Below, piece by piece: positions 32,521 through 40,178 of a stretch of 44,730 nt of DNA. The DNA lies in contig UQDF01000012.1 in the NCBI GenBank assembly GCA_900539765.1, positions 1 to 44,730 of the forward strand, in the 5' to 3' direction. Below the pieces are notes generated by a model. The model worked only from the letters and a program-made list of their open reading frames with translations. It was not told the origin of the DNA and ran no database searches. Position 1 is the stretch's first letter. Every line of letters starts with the position of its first letter. A program made the translations under genes and the position numbers. This DNA is from an uncultured Porphyromonas sp. GTDB lineage: Bacteria > Bacteroidota > Bacteroidia > Bacteroidales > Porphyromonadaceae.

Positions 32521-33507
32521 ATGATGAGTCTAGAGGAGCGTGCGCAGCTATTGGTGCCGATAGCGGACTTTGTTGAGGAGTTCGAACAGGACTTCAAGCG
32601 GTCACTACAAAGTGATGCGCCCGTACTATCGCACGCCTTGGAGCATCTGCAGCTCTCCTCGGGCAAGCATATCCGTCCGATCATCGTGGGGCTATGCGCT
32701 CAGCTATGCGCTGGACAGACCAATGAGCAGACGCTCTCAGCGGCACTGGTCATAGAGTTGCTCCACACGGCATCGCTAATTCACGACGATGTCATCGACT
32801 GGTCAGACACACGGCGTGGACAGCCTACGCTCAATGCGCTCTACAGCAATCATCAGGCGGTCTTGATGGGAGACTATGTACTATCGACCGCCTTTCTAGA
32901 GCTAGTCTCTCGGGAGCACAACCCTGAGATGCTGCGTGTCGTTGCTCAGGCTGGACGTAATCTCTCTATCGGAGAGTTGATGCAGCTATCTCTCTCGAAG
33001 GCACACACCTATCGTGAGGAGGACTACTATGCGGTAGTGGATCGTAAGACGGGAGCGCTCTTTGAGGCGAGCGCCAAGCTGGGAGCGCTGAGCGTGGATG
33101 CTCCTGCTGAGCAGGTAGAGCGCTGTGGTCGTCTAGGGCAATTAATGGGACGAGCCTTCCAGCTGCAGGATGATCTCTTTGATTATGACAAGCGCCAAGA
33201 TGTGGGTAAGCCTACGGGTCATGACCTTATCGAGGGGAAGGTCTCTCTCCCACTACTCTATGTCCTAAATCAGGCAGCCCCTAAGGAGCGTGACGAGATC
33301 ATCTCGTATCTACAACAACCTATCGAGGCGGACTCTATAGACTACCTCCTCCGCATAGCCCGCGAGCGTGGTGGCATCGACTACACAGAGAGGCAGATAC
33401 AGCACATTCACCAAGAGGCGATCGACCTGCTCAGGAGCTTCGCGCCGAGTGACACTAGAGAGACGCTAGAGCGCTTCATTACATTACTAGGAGAGAGACA
33501 GAAGTAG
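32521..33507 (+). CDS. Trans-polyprenyl diphosphate synthase (octaprenyl type)
   Basis: The protein of about 328 residues has the first Asp-rich motif DDVIDWSDTRRG (near residue 83), the second DDLFDYD (near residue 215), and GKHIRP upstream. Residues before the first motif are small (HTASLIHDD), which in this family allows long chains, so a menaquinone side-chain synthase of 7-9 isoprene units is likely. It adds isopentenyl diphosphate units to an allylic primer in the cytoplasm. The start ATG at 32521 follows the nadE stop by 11 bp. An in-frame ATG at 32476 would overlap nadE and add a non-conserved stretch, and ATG 32524 is equally possible. Confidence 0.92.
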   Translation: MMSLEERAQLLVPIADFVEEFEQDFKRSLQSDAPVLSHALEHLQLSSGKHIRPIIVGLCAQLCAGQTNEQTLSAALVIELLHTASLIHDDVIDWSDTRRGQPTLNALYSNHQAVLMGDYVLSTAFLELVSREHNPEMLRVVAQAGRNLSIGELMQLSLSKAHTYREEDYYAVVDRKTGALFEASAKLGALSVDAPAEQVERCGRLGQLMGRAFQLQDDLFDYDKRQDVGKPTGHDLIEGKVSLPLLYVLNQAAPKERDEIISYLQQPIEADSIDYLLRIARERGGIDYTERQIQHIHQEAIDLLRSFAPSDTRETLERFITLLGERQK

Positions 33508-33519
33508 CTGACGAAAAGT

Positions 33520-34098
33520 ATGGGAGGGGATACGCTCAATTGGATTGACTATATGGTTATGGGCTGTACAGCGTGGGCACTCTTCAAAGGCTTCAAGCAG
33601 GGTGTCATATCGGCACTGATTGGTGTGCTGGGCATCGCTGTCGGCTATGTGCTGGTGCGTTGGATAGGCGTACCTGTAGCCCTCTGGATCTCTCAAACCT
33701 TCGGACTACCCCACGGGGTGGCGGTGGTGGGCGCTTATGTAGCGACTTTCTCGCTCTCTTGCTGGGGTATCGCTTTCCTAGCACGTCCTACGGTGAGAGC
33801 GATTAAGCGTTCGTCGCTCTCAGTTGTCAATAAACTTATGGGAGCTCTCTTTGCGGGAGCCTTCGTCATCTTATTCTTTAGCCTTATATTTAATCTAACC
33901 GACTTCATACTGCCTCGTGGGGTGCTGGAACAGCTACCCGACATCACAAGAAAAGAGGGTGAGCCTGCTGAGCCTCGACAAGATCAGCGGGACAAGTCTA
34001 GACTATACGACCCAGTCCGTGGCTTGATCTCTTGGGCTGCACTGGGCGACCTGACCTCTTGGCAGGATAAACAATTAAAGCAACAATCAAGTGAATAA
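33520..34098 (+). CDS. CvpA family membrane protein
   Basis: The 192-residue protein has four hydrophobic segments (about 12-30, 34-52, 66-86 and 104-128). The N-terminal pattern WIDYMVMGCTAWALFKGFKQGVI is typical of CvpA/colicin V production family proteins. These are small inner membrane proteins linked to envelope stress and purF-related colicin production in E. coli; the molecular role is unsettled. It lies 12 bp after the polyprenyl synthase gene, and its last 8 bp overlap the GTG start of sufB, which suggests translational coupling. Confidence 0.85.
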   Translation: MGGDTLNWIDYMVMGCTAWALFKGFKQGVISALIGVLGIAVGYVLVRWIGVPVALWISQTFGLPHGVAVVGAYVATFSLSCWGIAFLARPTVRAIKRSSLSVVNKLMGALFAGAFVILFFSLIFNLTDFILPRGVLEQLPDITRKEGEPAEPRQDQRDKSRLYDPVRGLISWAALGDLTSWQDKQLKQQSSE

Positions 34099-35599
34099 CG
34101 AATATAATCCTAAGCAAACGATCCCCACGCCTACAGACACAGAGGCGCGTGCGGTGACTCCGACGGGAGAGGATATCCTTGACGACATCACCCAGGGGGA
34201 CTATAAGTATGGCTTCGTGACCGACGTCCATACGGAGACCATCCCCAAGGGTATCAACGAAGAGGTGGTACGTCTCATCTCGGCAAAGAAAGAGGAACCC
34301 GAGTGGCTCCTAGAGTTTCGTCTCAAGGCTTACCATCACTGGCTCACACTCGAGCGTCCCAACTGGGCGCATCTCTCGATCCCTGAGATAGACTATCAAG
34401 ACATTATATACTATGCGGCTCCTCGTCACAAGACTCCTGGAGACGGCACCATAGATCCTGAGATCGAGAAGACCTTTGACAAGCTCGGCATACCACTTCA
34501 CGAGCGAGCTATGCTCTCGGGCAATATGGCGGTCGATGCGGTCATGGATAGTGTCTCGGTGAAGACCACCTTCCGCACCAAGCTCAAGGAGCTGGGCATC
34601 ATCTTCTGCTCGTTCAACGAAGCGGTGCGTGAGCACCCAGACCTAGTACGTAAGTACCTAGGCAAGGTTGTCTCCTCACACGACAACTACTTCGCAGCGC
34701 TGAACTCGGCGGTCTTTAGCGACGGCTCTTTTGTCTATATCCCCAAGGGTGTGCGCTGTCCGATGGAGCTGTCGACCTACTTCCGCATCAATGCGGCCAA
34801 TACGGGTCAGTTTGAGCGTACGCTCATCGTAGCAGACGAAGGCGCTTACGTGAGTTACCTAGAGGGTTGCACGGCTCCGATGCGTGACGAGAACCAGCTT
34901 CACGCAGCCATCGTCGAGATCATCGCTGAGACCGATGCTGAGGTCAAGTACTCGACAGTTCAGAACTGGTACCCAGGCGACAAGGACGGGCGAGGCGGTA
35001 TCTACAACTTCGTTACCAAGCGTGGTTTGTGCCGTGGCGACCGTAGTAAGATCTCTTGGACACAGGTCGAGACGGGCTCGGCTATCACGTGGAAGTATCC
35101 CAGCTGCATCCTGCGGGGTGACGACTCGGTGGGAGAGTTTTACTCTGTCGCTGTGACCAACAACTACCAGCAGGCGGACACTGGCACGAAGATGATCCAT
35201 CTCGGGCGCAACACCCGCAGCACCATCGTCTCCAAGGGTATCTCCGCCGGTAGTAGCCAAAATAGCTACCGAGGACTGGTCTCCATTGCGGCCACAGCCG
35301 AGAATGCGCGCAACCACTCACAGTGCGACAGCCTTCTCCTGAGCGACCACTGCGGGGCGCACACCTATCCTTACGCAGACATACGCAATGACTCTGCCGT
35401 CGTGGAGCATGAGGCAACCACCTCTAAGATCAATGAGGATCAGCTCTTCTACTGCAACCAGCGTGGCATCACCACCGAGGAGGCGGTCGGTCTGATTGTC
35501 AACGGCTACGCCCGTGAGGTGATGAGCAAGCTCCCGATGGAGTTTGCCGTTGAGGCGCAGAAACTCCTCTCCGTAACCCTCGAGGGAAGTGTCGGCTAG
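34091..35599 (+). CDS. sufB: Fe-S cluster scaffold subunit SufB
   Basis: The 502-residue protein is the core of the SufBC2D scaffold that assembles iron-sulfur clusters in the cytoplasm. Typical SufB motifs are present: GIPLHERAMLSGNMAVDAVMDSVSV, KYLGKVV, NSAVFSDGSFVYIPKGV, LEGCTAPMRDENQLHAA, NWYPGDKDGRGGIYNFVTKRG, TGTKMIHLGRNTRS and CDSLLLSDHCGAHTYPY. The start is a GTG at 34091 that overlaps the end of cvpA by 8 bp. sufC follows 44 bp downstream. A long acidic N-terminus of about 60 residues precedes the core, longer than in many homologues. Confidence 0.96.
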   Translation: MNNEYNPKQTIPTPTDTEARAVTPTGEDILDDITQGDYKYGFVTDVHTETIPKGINEEVVRLISAKKEEPEWLLEFRLKAYHHWLTLERPNWAHLSIPEIDYQDIIYYAAPRHKTPGDGTIDPEIEKTFDKLGIPLHERAMLSGNMAVDAVMDSVSVKTTFRTKLKELGIIFCSFNEAVREHPDLVRKYLGKVVSSHDNYFAALNSAVFSDGSFVYIPKGVRCPMELSTYFRINAANTGQFERTLIVADEGAYVSYLEGCTAPMRDENQLHAAIVEIIAETDAEVKYSTVQNWYPGDKDGRGGIYNFVTKRGLCRGDRSKISWTQVETGSAITWKYPSCILRGDDSVGEFYSVAVTNNYQQADTGTKMIHLGRNTRSTIVSKGISAGSSQNSYRGLVSIAATAENARNHSQCDSLLLSDHCGAHTYPYADIRNDSAVVEHEATTSKINEDQLFYCNQRGITTEEAVGLIVNGYAREVMSKLPMEFAVEAQKLLSVTLEGSVG

Positions 35600-35643
35600 C
35601 ACGACCCCGCTACACATTATATAGATACAGATTACACACTACT

Positions 35644-36417
35644 ATGAGCAACGTAATACTCGACATAAAGAATCTCCACGCCAACATAGGCGACAAAGAA
35701 ATACTTAAAGGGATCAACCTCACTATCCGTGAGGGGGAGACACACGCTATCATGGGTCCCAACGGAAGTGGCAAGAGTACCCTCTCGTCTGTCCTCGTCG
35801 GGCATCCCACCTTTACCGTAACCTCAGGCGAAGTGACTTATCTCGGTCAGGATCTACTGGCTATGGATGCAGTAGAGCGAGCACATGCTGGGCTTTTCCT
35901 CAGCTTTCAGTATCCCGTAGAGATACCAGGCGTGAGTATGGTCAACTTTATGCGCTCAGCGCTCAACGAGCGTCGTAAGACTCAGGGCGAGAAGCCAATG
36001 CCCGCCGGCGAATTCCTTAAGATGCTAAAAGAGAAGCGCGAGGTGGTCGGTCTCGATGATCGTCTTCTCAAGCGTTCAGTCAACGAGGGCTTCTCTGGTG
36101 GCGAGAAGAAGCGCAACGAGATCTTTCAGATGGCAGTCCTCGAGCCACGGCTCTCGATACTCGATGAGACCGACAGCGGACTAGACATTGATGCTCTGCG
36201 AGCTGTCGCTCACGGGGTCAACACGCTCCAGCGTCCCGACAGCGCTTGCGTCGTCATCACCCACTATCAGCGACTGCTGGACTACATCAAGCCGCAGTTT
36301 GTCCATATCCTGTACAAGGGTCGGATCGTCACATCTGGCGGACCCGAGCTAGCCCTCAGACTAGAGGACGAGGGGTACGACTGGATCAAAGAAGAGGTAG
36401 CTAAAGAGGAGGAGTAG
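35644..36417 (+). CDS. sufC: Fe-S assembly ATPase SufC
   Basis: The 257-residue ABC-type ATPase drives conformational change of the SufBCD complex. Walker A is GPNGSGKST (residues 39-47), the signature FSGGEKKRNEIFQ and Walker B LSILDETDSGLDIDAL. FLSFQYPVEIPGVSMVNF is the Q-loop region typical of SufC rather than of transporters. There is no membrane domain. sufD begins 2 bp after the stop codon, so the two are translationally linked. Confidence 0.97.
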   Translation: MSNVILDIKNLHANIGDKEILKGINLTIREGETHAIMGPNGSGKSTLSSVLVGHPTFTVTSGEVTYLGQDLLAMDAVERAHAGLFLSFQYPVEIPGVSMVNFMRSALNERRKTQGEKPMPAGEFLKMLKEKREVVGLDDRLLKRSVNEGFSGGEKKRNEIFQMAVLEPRLSILDETDSGLDIDALRAVAHGVNTLQRPDSACVVITHYQRLLDYIKPQFVHILYKGRIVTSGGPELALRLEDEGYDWIKEEVAKEEE

Positions 36418-36419
36418 CA

Positions 36420-37808
36420 ATGAGTCCACGTAAGCAACCACCCACCGCACACCTGCAGTATCTAGACCTTTACCAGTCTCAGCAGGCATACATTGAGCAG
36501 CACAGCGTACCTGTGCTACAAGCGCAGCGTGCCACCGCTCAGGCAGCTCTGAGTGAGTACGCCCTACCACAGCTCGGTATGGAGGATTGGCAGCGCACGG
36601 ATGTCGAGGCACTCTACGCTCCCGACTACGGTATCAACCTTCAGGAGCTAGACCTAGCTCCCGCAGGGCATAAGCAGCTCCCGCAGTATAGCTGTGACCT
36701 ATCGGTCAATGAGCTCACTATCAAGGCGAGTGCACTCAACAGCAACTACCTCTACACCCACTACGCAAACCAGAAACGCAAGCTCCCTGAAGGGGTCTTC
36801 GTCGGCTCCATCAAGGAGTTTGTCAAGGAGTACCCCGACCTAGCGGAGCGTTACTACGGGCAGATAGCCGAGGTAGACACTGATGGCACCATCGCGCTCA
36901 ATACGCTCTTCGTGCAGGACGCCTTTGTCCTCTACGTACCCGATGGCATGCAGCTCGAGCAGCCCGTGCAACTCGTCCAGCTACTCCACGCTCAGGAGCC
37001 ACTCCTCTGCATTCGTCGCTGGCTCATTATCATCGGTGATCGTGCCAAAGCTTCTGTTCTCGTCTGTGATCATACGATAGATCGTACCAACTTCCTCGTC
37101 AACCAAGTGGCCGAGATCTACGTCGGTGACGGTGCCCAGCTCAAGCTCTTCGATATGGAGGAGAATAGCCACCAGACGCACCGCACCTGCGCCTATTTCC
37201 TACGCCAGGGGGCAGAGAGCCAAGTGACCCTCGCTGCCTATACGCTCAACAATGGAGTCACGCGCAATAGCTTCCGGACACGCTTCCTCGGTGAGCATGC
37301 TGAGCAGACACTAGGCGGAGTCGCTGTGACCAATGGTACACAGCATGTCGATACCTTCACACGTGTCGAGCATATCCATCCGAAGTGTCATAGCACGCAG
37401 CTCTTTAAGAACCTCCTCGAGGAGCAATCCACGGGAGCCTTCTCGGGGCGCATCTTCGTAGCGCAGTCGGCGCAGCAGACCGAAGCTTACCAGAGCAACC
37501 GCAATATGCTCCTCTCGCCCGAAGCTCGTATGCACAGCAAGCCTCAGCTAGAGATCTATGCCGACGACGTTCAGTGTTCGCATGGTATGGCCACGGGTCA
37601 CCTTGATGAGCAGGCACTCTTCTATATGATGCAGCGAGGCATCCCCGAGCACGAGGCACGGGTCATGCTGAGCGTTGCTTTCGTCAGAGATGTCATAGAC
37701 TTAATGCCTCTAGAGGGACTACAAAACCGCATCGAGAGCATCGTACGCAATCGTCTCCTAGGCAAAGAGCCGACGCACTGTAGCCAGTGTGGCAAGCTGA
37801 TCTTCTAA
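36420..37808 (+). CDS. sufD: Fe-S assembly protein SufD
   Basis: The 462-residue partner of SufB has the usual variable N-terminal helical part and the C-terminal beta-helix. Motifs seen are NTLFVQDAFVLYVPDG, FKNLLEEQSTGAFSGRIFV, QTEAYQSNRNMLLSPEARMHSKPQLEIYADDVQCSHG and YMMQRGIPEHEARVML. The conserved C of VQCSHG and the His after it are present. The last 11 residues, THCSQCGKLIF, form a CxxC tail that could bind metal; I am not certain how common it is in this phylum. sufS and sufE do not follow, and the next gene is an unrelated transporter. Confidence 0.95.
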   Translation: MSPRKQPPTAHLQYLDLYQSQQAYIEQHSVPVLQAQRATAQAALSEYALPQLGMEDWQRTDVEALYAPDYGINLQELDLAPAGHKQLPQYSCDLSVNELTIKASALNSNYLYTHYANQKRKLPEGVFVGSIKEFVKEYPDLAERYYGQIAEVDTDGTIALNTLFVQDAFVLYVPDGMQLEQPVQLVQLLHAQEPLLCIRRWLIIIGDRAKASVLVCDHTIDRTNFLVNQVAEIYVGDGAQLKLFDMEENSHQTHRTCAYFLRQGAESQVTLAAYTLNNGVTRNSFRTRFLGEHAEQTLGGVAVTNGTQHVDTFTRVEHIHPKCHSTQLFKNLLEEQSTGAFSGRIFVAQSAQQTEAYQSNRNMLLSPEARMHSKPQLEIYADDVQCSHGMATGHLDEQALFYMMQRGIPEHEARVMLSVAFVRDVIDLMPLEGLQNRIESIVRNRLLGKEPTHCSQCGKLIF

Positions 37809-37828
37809 GAACGCTCCATACTATAGCA

Positions 37829-38740
37829 ATGAGATCTCGCTGGAGACTACACCTCGTGATGCTCTGCGTCACCATTATCTTTGGAATCAATGGGCCCTTC
37901 ACCAAGGCACTCCTTGGTGGGGGGCTCACTCCATATACACACATGTTCTGTCGCTTCCTAGGTGCCACGATACTCTTTTGGATCGCTTCGCTGTGGGTGC
38001 CTAGAGAGCGCATCGACCGTAAGGATTGGGGGAAAATGACTTTAGCCTCGCTGACAGGTATCTTCTTCAACCAAGGTCTCTTTGCCATTGGCATGTCGAT
38101 GACCTCACCTGTCAATCAGTCGCTCGTTGCCACGCTAGGGCCCATCGTCACCATGCTCCTCGCAGCTGTTGTGCTCAAGGAGCCCATCACACGGCTCAAG
38201 GGAATCGGTGTACTCATCGGAGCCTCAGGCGCCCTGCTCCTCGTATCCACCAACGGCTCCTCTACCGCAGGCTCTACGCTAGGCGACTTGATCTGCGCCA
38301 CGGCAACTGTATCCTATGCCATCTACCTCACCTCCTTCAAGACACTCATACAGAAGTACCATCCCGTCACCTTGATGAAGTGGCTCTTTGTCATCTCCCT
38401 CTACGGCTCCGCTCCGCTGGGTCTGCGTGATGCGATGAGCACCGAGTGGAGTACCTTCGATGCGACCTTCTACGGGCAGCTAGCCTTCGTCGTCGTGGGC
38501 GCCACCTTCGTCGCCTACCTCTTGTTGCTCTTCGCACAGAGAGGTTTGCGCCCTACGGTCGTCAGCATCTACAACTACGGCATCCCCGTCATCGCCTCGC
38601 TACTGGCCGTTATGATGGGTCAAGATCAACTCACACTCACCAAAGTAGCCTCCGCTATCCTCATCCTGCTTGGTGTCTTTATGGTAACCCGCAGTAAAAG
38701 CCGCCAGCAGCTCCTCCGCGAGCAGCTCAGCAACGAATAG
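37829..38740 (+). CDS. EamA family (DMT) transporter
   Basis: From the ATG at 37829 the protein has 303 residues and about ten membrane helices arranged as two EamA repeats (about 8-140 and 155-290). The first repeat starts RLHLVMLCVTIIFGINGPFTKALL and the second has the typical ASLLAVMMGQDQLTLTKVASAILILLGVFMV. DMT/EamA proteins export amino acids, metabolites or drugs; the substrate cannot be told. An in-frame ATG at 37787 would lie inside sufD and is rejected. The gene sits 20 bp after sufD, at the end of the operon, followed by array 3. Confidence 0.88.
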   Translation: MRSRWRLHLVMLCVTIIFGINGPFTKALLGGGLTPYTHMFCRFLGATILFWIASLWVPRERIDRKDWGKMTLASLTGIFFNQGLFAIGMSMTSPVNQSLVATLGPIVTMLLAAVVLKEPITRLKGIGVLIGASGALLLVSTNGSSTAGSTLGDLICATATVSYAIYLTSFKTLIQKYHPVTLMKWLFVISLYGSAPLGLRDAMSTEWSTFDATFYGQLAFVVVGATFVAYLLLLFAQRGLRPTVVSIYNYGIPVIASLLAVMMGQDQLTLTKVASAILILLGVFMVTRSKSRQQLLREQLSNE

Positions 38741-38803
38741 CAACGAGTAAAGGGCAAATAGCCTCCTTCGCGACTCCCGCCAGAAGACAGCCGATTAAAA
38801 TGA

Positions 38804-38970
38804 CCGCCACGTGGAAAACGTCAAATATCCACGTGGCGGTTTTTTATTCTCCACGTGGGCGAGATGCATTTCCTCCGAAGTTTCGTTTCATTCCTCCGAA
38901 GTTTCATTTTGTCCCTACGTAGGGAATGTTTTATCTCCACGTGGATATTTGCAAATATCCACGTGGAGAT
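38804..38970. repeat. Eight-unit array of 20-23-bp repeats (array 3)
   Basis: Core starts are at 38808, 38830, 38852, 38874, 38895, 38916, 38938 and 38960. Cores are CACGTGG three times, TCCGAAG twice, TACGTAG, then CACGTGG twice: a 3-2-3 arrangement in the opposite orientation to array 2. First to last core is again 152 bp. One unit is a perfect 14-bp palindrome (38912-38925). The array ends about 10 bp before the -33 element of the promoter at 38981-39011, so here it sits directly upstream of a lipoprotein gene. Confidence 0.9.
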
Positions 38971-38980
38971 TAGCAAATAC

Positions 38981-39011
38981 TTGCATCGCATCAAGAAAGG
39001 ATATAACTTTG
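38981..39011 (+). promoter_or_regulatory. Promoter for the third Big_2-type lipoprotein gene
   Basis: TAACTTTG at 39004-39011 with TTG at 38981-38983, spaced 20 bp. Array 3 ends just upstream. Confidence 0.65.
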
Positions 39012-39055
39012 TAGGACAAACGGCTACGCACCAAACCACTTTTACACTATAGTCT

Positions 39056-39964
39056 ATGACACAAAAGAATCTCATCACCCTCGTCACCCTACTCATCTGC
39101 TGTATGGGACTGGGGGCTTGTAAGGAAAAGGACAATGAACAGCCTGTCGACGTAAAGCTCGGCATAACTAAATCCGTAGATCTCCTAGTCGGAGACACCT
39201 ACGAGCTTGAAGTAAATGTATCCCCAAAAGATCTCAAAGTCACCTTCGAGTCTACCAACACGCAGGTAGTCACCGTATGTGAAAAGGGTGTCTTGAAGGC
39301 TATTGCAGAGGGACAGGCAGAGGTCAAAGCGACCGCAGGTGGTGTAACTAAAGTCTGCAAAGTCTCCGTAACGAAGCCTGACGATGTCGACAGGTCTCGC
39401 TATCTAGGACTTGATGCCTCTGCCGAAGATCAGAAGTACTACGCCCCCATATATATTCCAACGGAAGAAGAGTTCGTACCAGACAACCTCCACTTCTTTA
39501 AGTCTGCCGTAAGCCCCTACGGCTGGATCTATCAGCAGCAAGAGCCTGAAGCGGAGAAACTGCTATACTACTTCGCTTCGCCTAGGAAAGTGGATGCCAA
39601 TGGCAAAGAGATCCCCGAGGAGGCACAGTTTTGTATGGACGCACTCATCTACAATCACTCCATACCAGGGGCCCCACTACACATCAAGCTGATACCCAAC
39701 AAGCACTATCCTAAGGACTATATGGCAGATCCCGACTCATTTACAGATCCTGATGATCTAGATATACAGGAGGCTCTACTAGAGATTGTGAAGCACTATG
39801 GCTTCACAGAGGATGCGCACTTTACAAAGCTCGCTGGAGATAATGCCTATGAGGCTTACAATACGACGTTTGACCCGAAGGTACCTCTCAGAGGCGTTAT
39901 GTTTACCGAAAAGGAAGGTGACGCATACGAATTAACCTTCCAAATCAGCTATGGTCGGAGATAG
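39056..39964 (+). CDS. Lipoprotein with Big_2-like domain, paralogue 3 (divergent)
   Basis: The 302-residue precursor has a lipoprotein signal (LLICCMGLGAC, Cys near residue 22). A Big_2-type domain follows (about 35-110; VDLLVGDTYELEVNVSPKDLKVTFESTN...VVTVCEKGVLKAIAEGQAEVKATAGG). The remaining 190 residues do not clearly align with the other two Big_2 lipoproteins of the window, although a late GFTEDAHFTKL...AYEAYNTTFDPKV stretch is similar in style. The function is unknown, with an outer membrane location inferred. The gene is alone in its transcript, between promoter 38981-39011 and a terminator at 40001. Confidence 0.75.
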   Translation: MTQKNLITLVTLLICCMGLGACKEKDNEQPVDVKLGITKSVDLLVGDTYELEVNVSPKDLKVTFESTNTQVVTVCEKGVLKAIAEGQAEVKATAGGVTKVCKVSVTKPDDVDRSRYLGLDASAEDQKYYAPIYIPTEEEFVPDNLHFFKSAVSPYGWIYQQQEPEAEKLLYYFASPRKVDANGKEIPEEAQFCMDALIYNHSIPGAPLHIKLIPNKHYPKDYMADPDSFTDPDDLDIQEALLEIVKHYGFTEDAHFTKLAGDNAYEAYNTTFDPKVPLRGVMFTEKEGDAYELTFQISYGRR

Positions 39965-40000
39965 CAACTAGAGGGACTAATCCTCACCCCGACACAACAA

Positions 40001-40043
40001 GAGACTCCCCTGAGCCGGACACGATCCGACCGAGGGGAGTCTC
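40001..40043 (+). terminator. Terminator after the third lipoprotein gene
   Basis: A perfect 11-bp stem GAGACTCCCCT/AGGGGAGTCTC (40001-40011 with 40033-40043) is followed by TCGCTTTTG. Confidence 0.8.
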
Positions 40044-40084
40044 TCGCTTTTGCCGTGAAACTTGGGCTAGCTCTGCTTACGAAA

Positions 40085-40122
40085 AAAGAGGGGGCGGATA
40101 CGATCGTATCCACTCCCTCTTT
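40085..40122 (-). terminator. Terminator of the T9SS cargo gene pair
   Basis: An AAAGAGGG/CCCTCTTT stem (40085-40092 with 40115-40122) encloses the 16-bp palindrome GGATACGATCGTATCC (40096-40111). On the minus strand a six-T run follows, as expected for the end of the gene at 40179. Confidence 0.8.
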
Positions 40123-40178
40123 CCATCTTTGAGCTGGACTGATGCCCTAGGCAGCAGTCTCTATCTGAAGAGTAGGCT

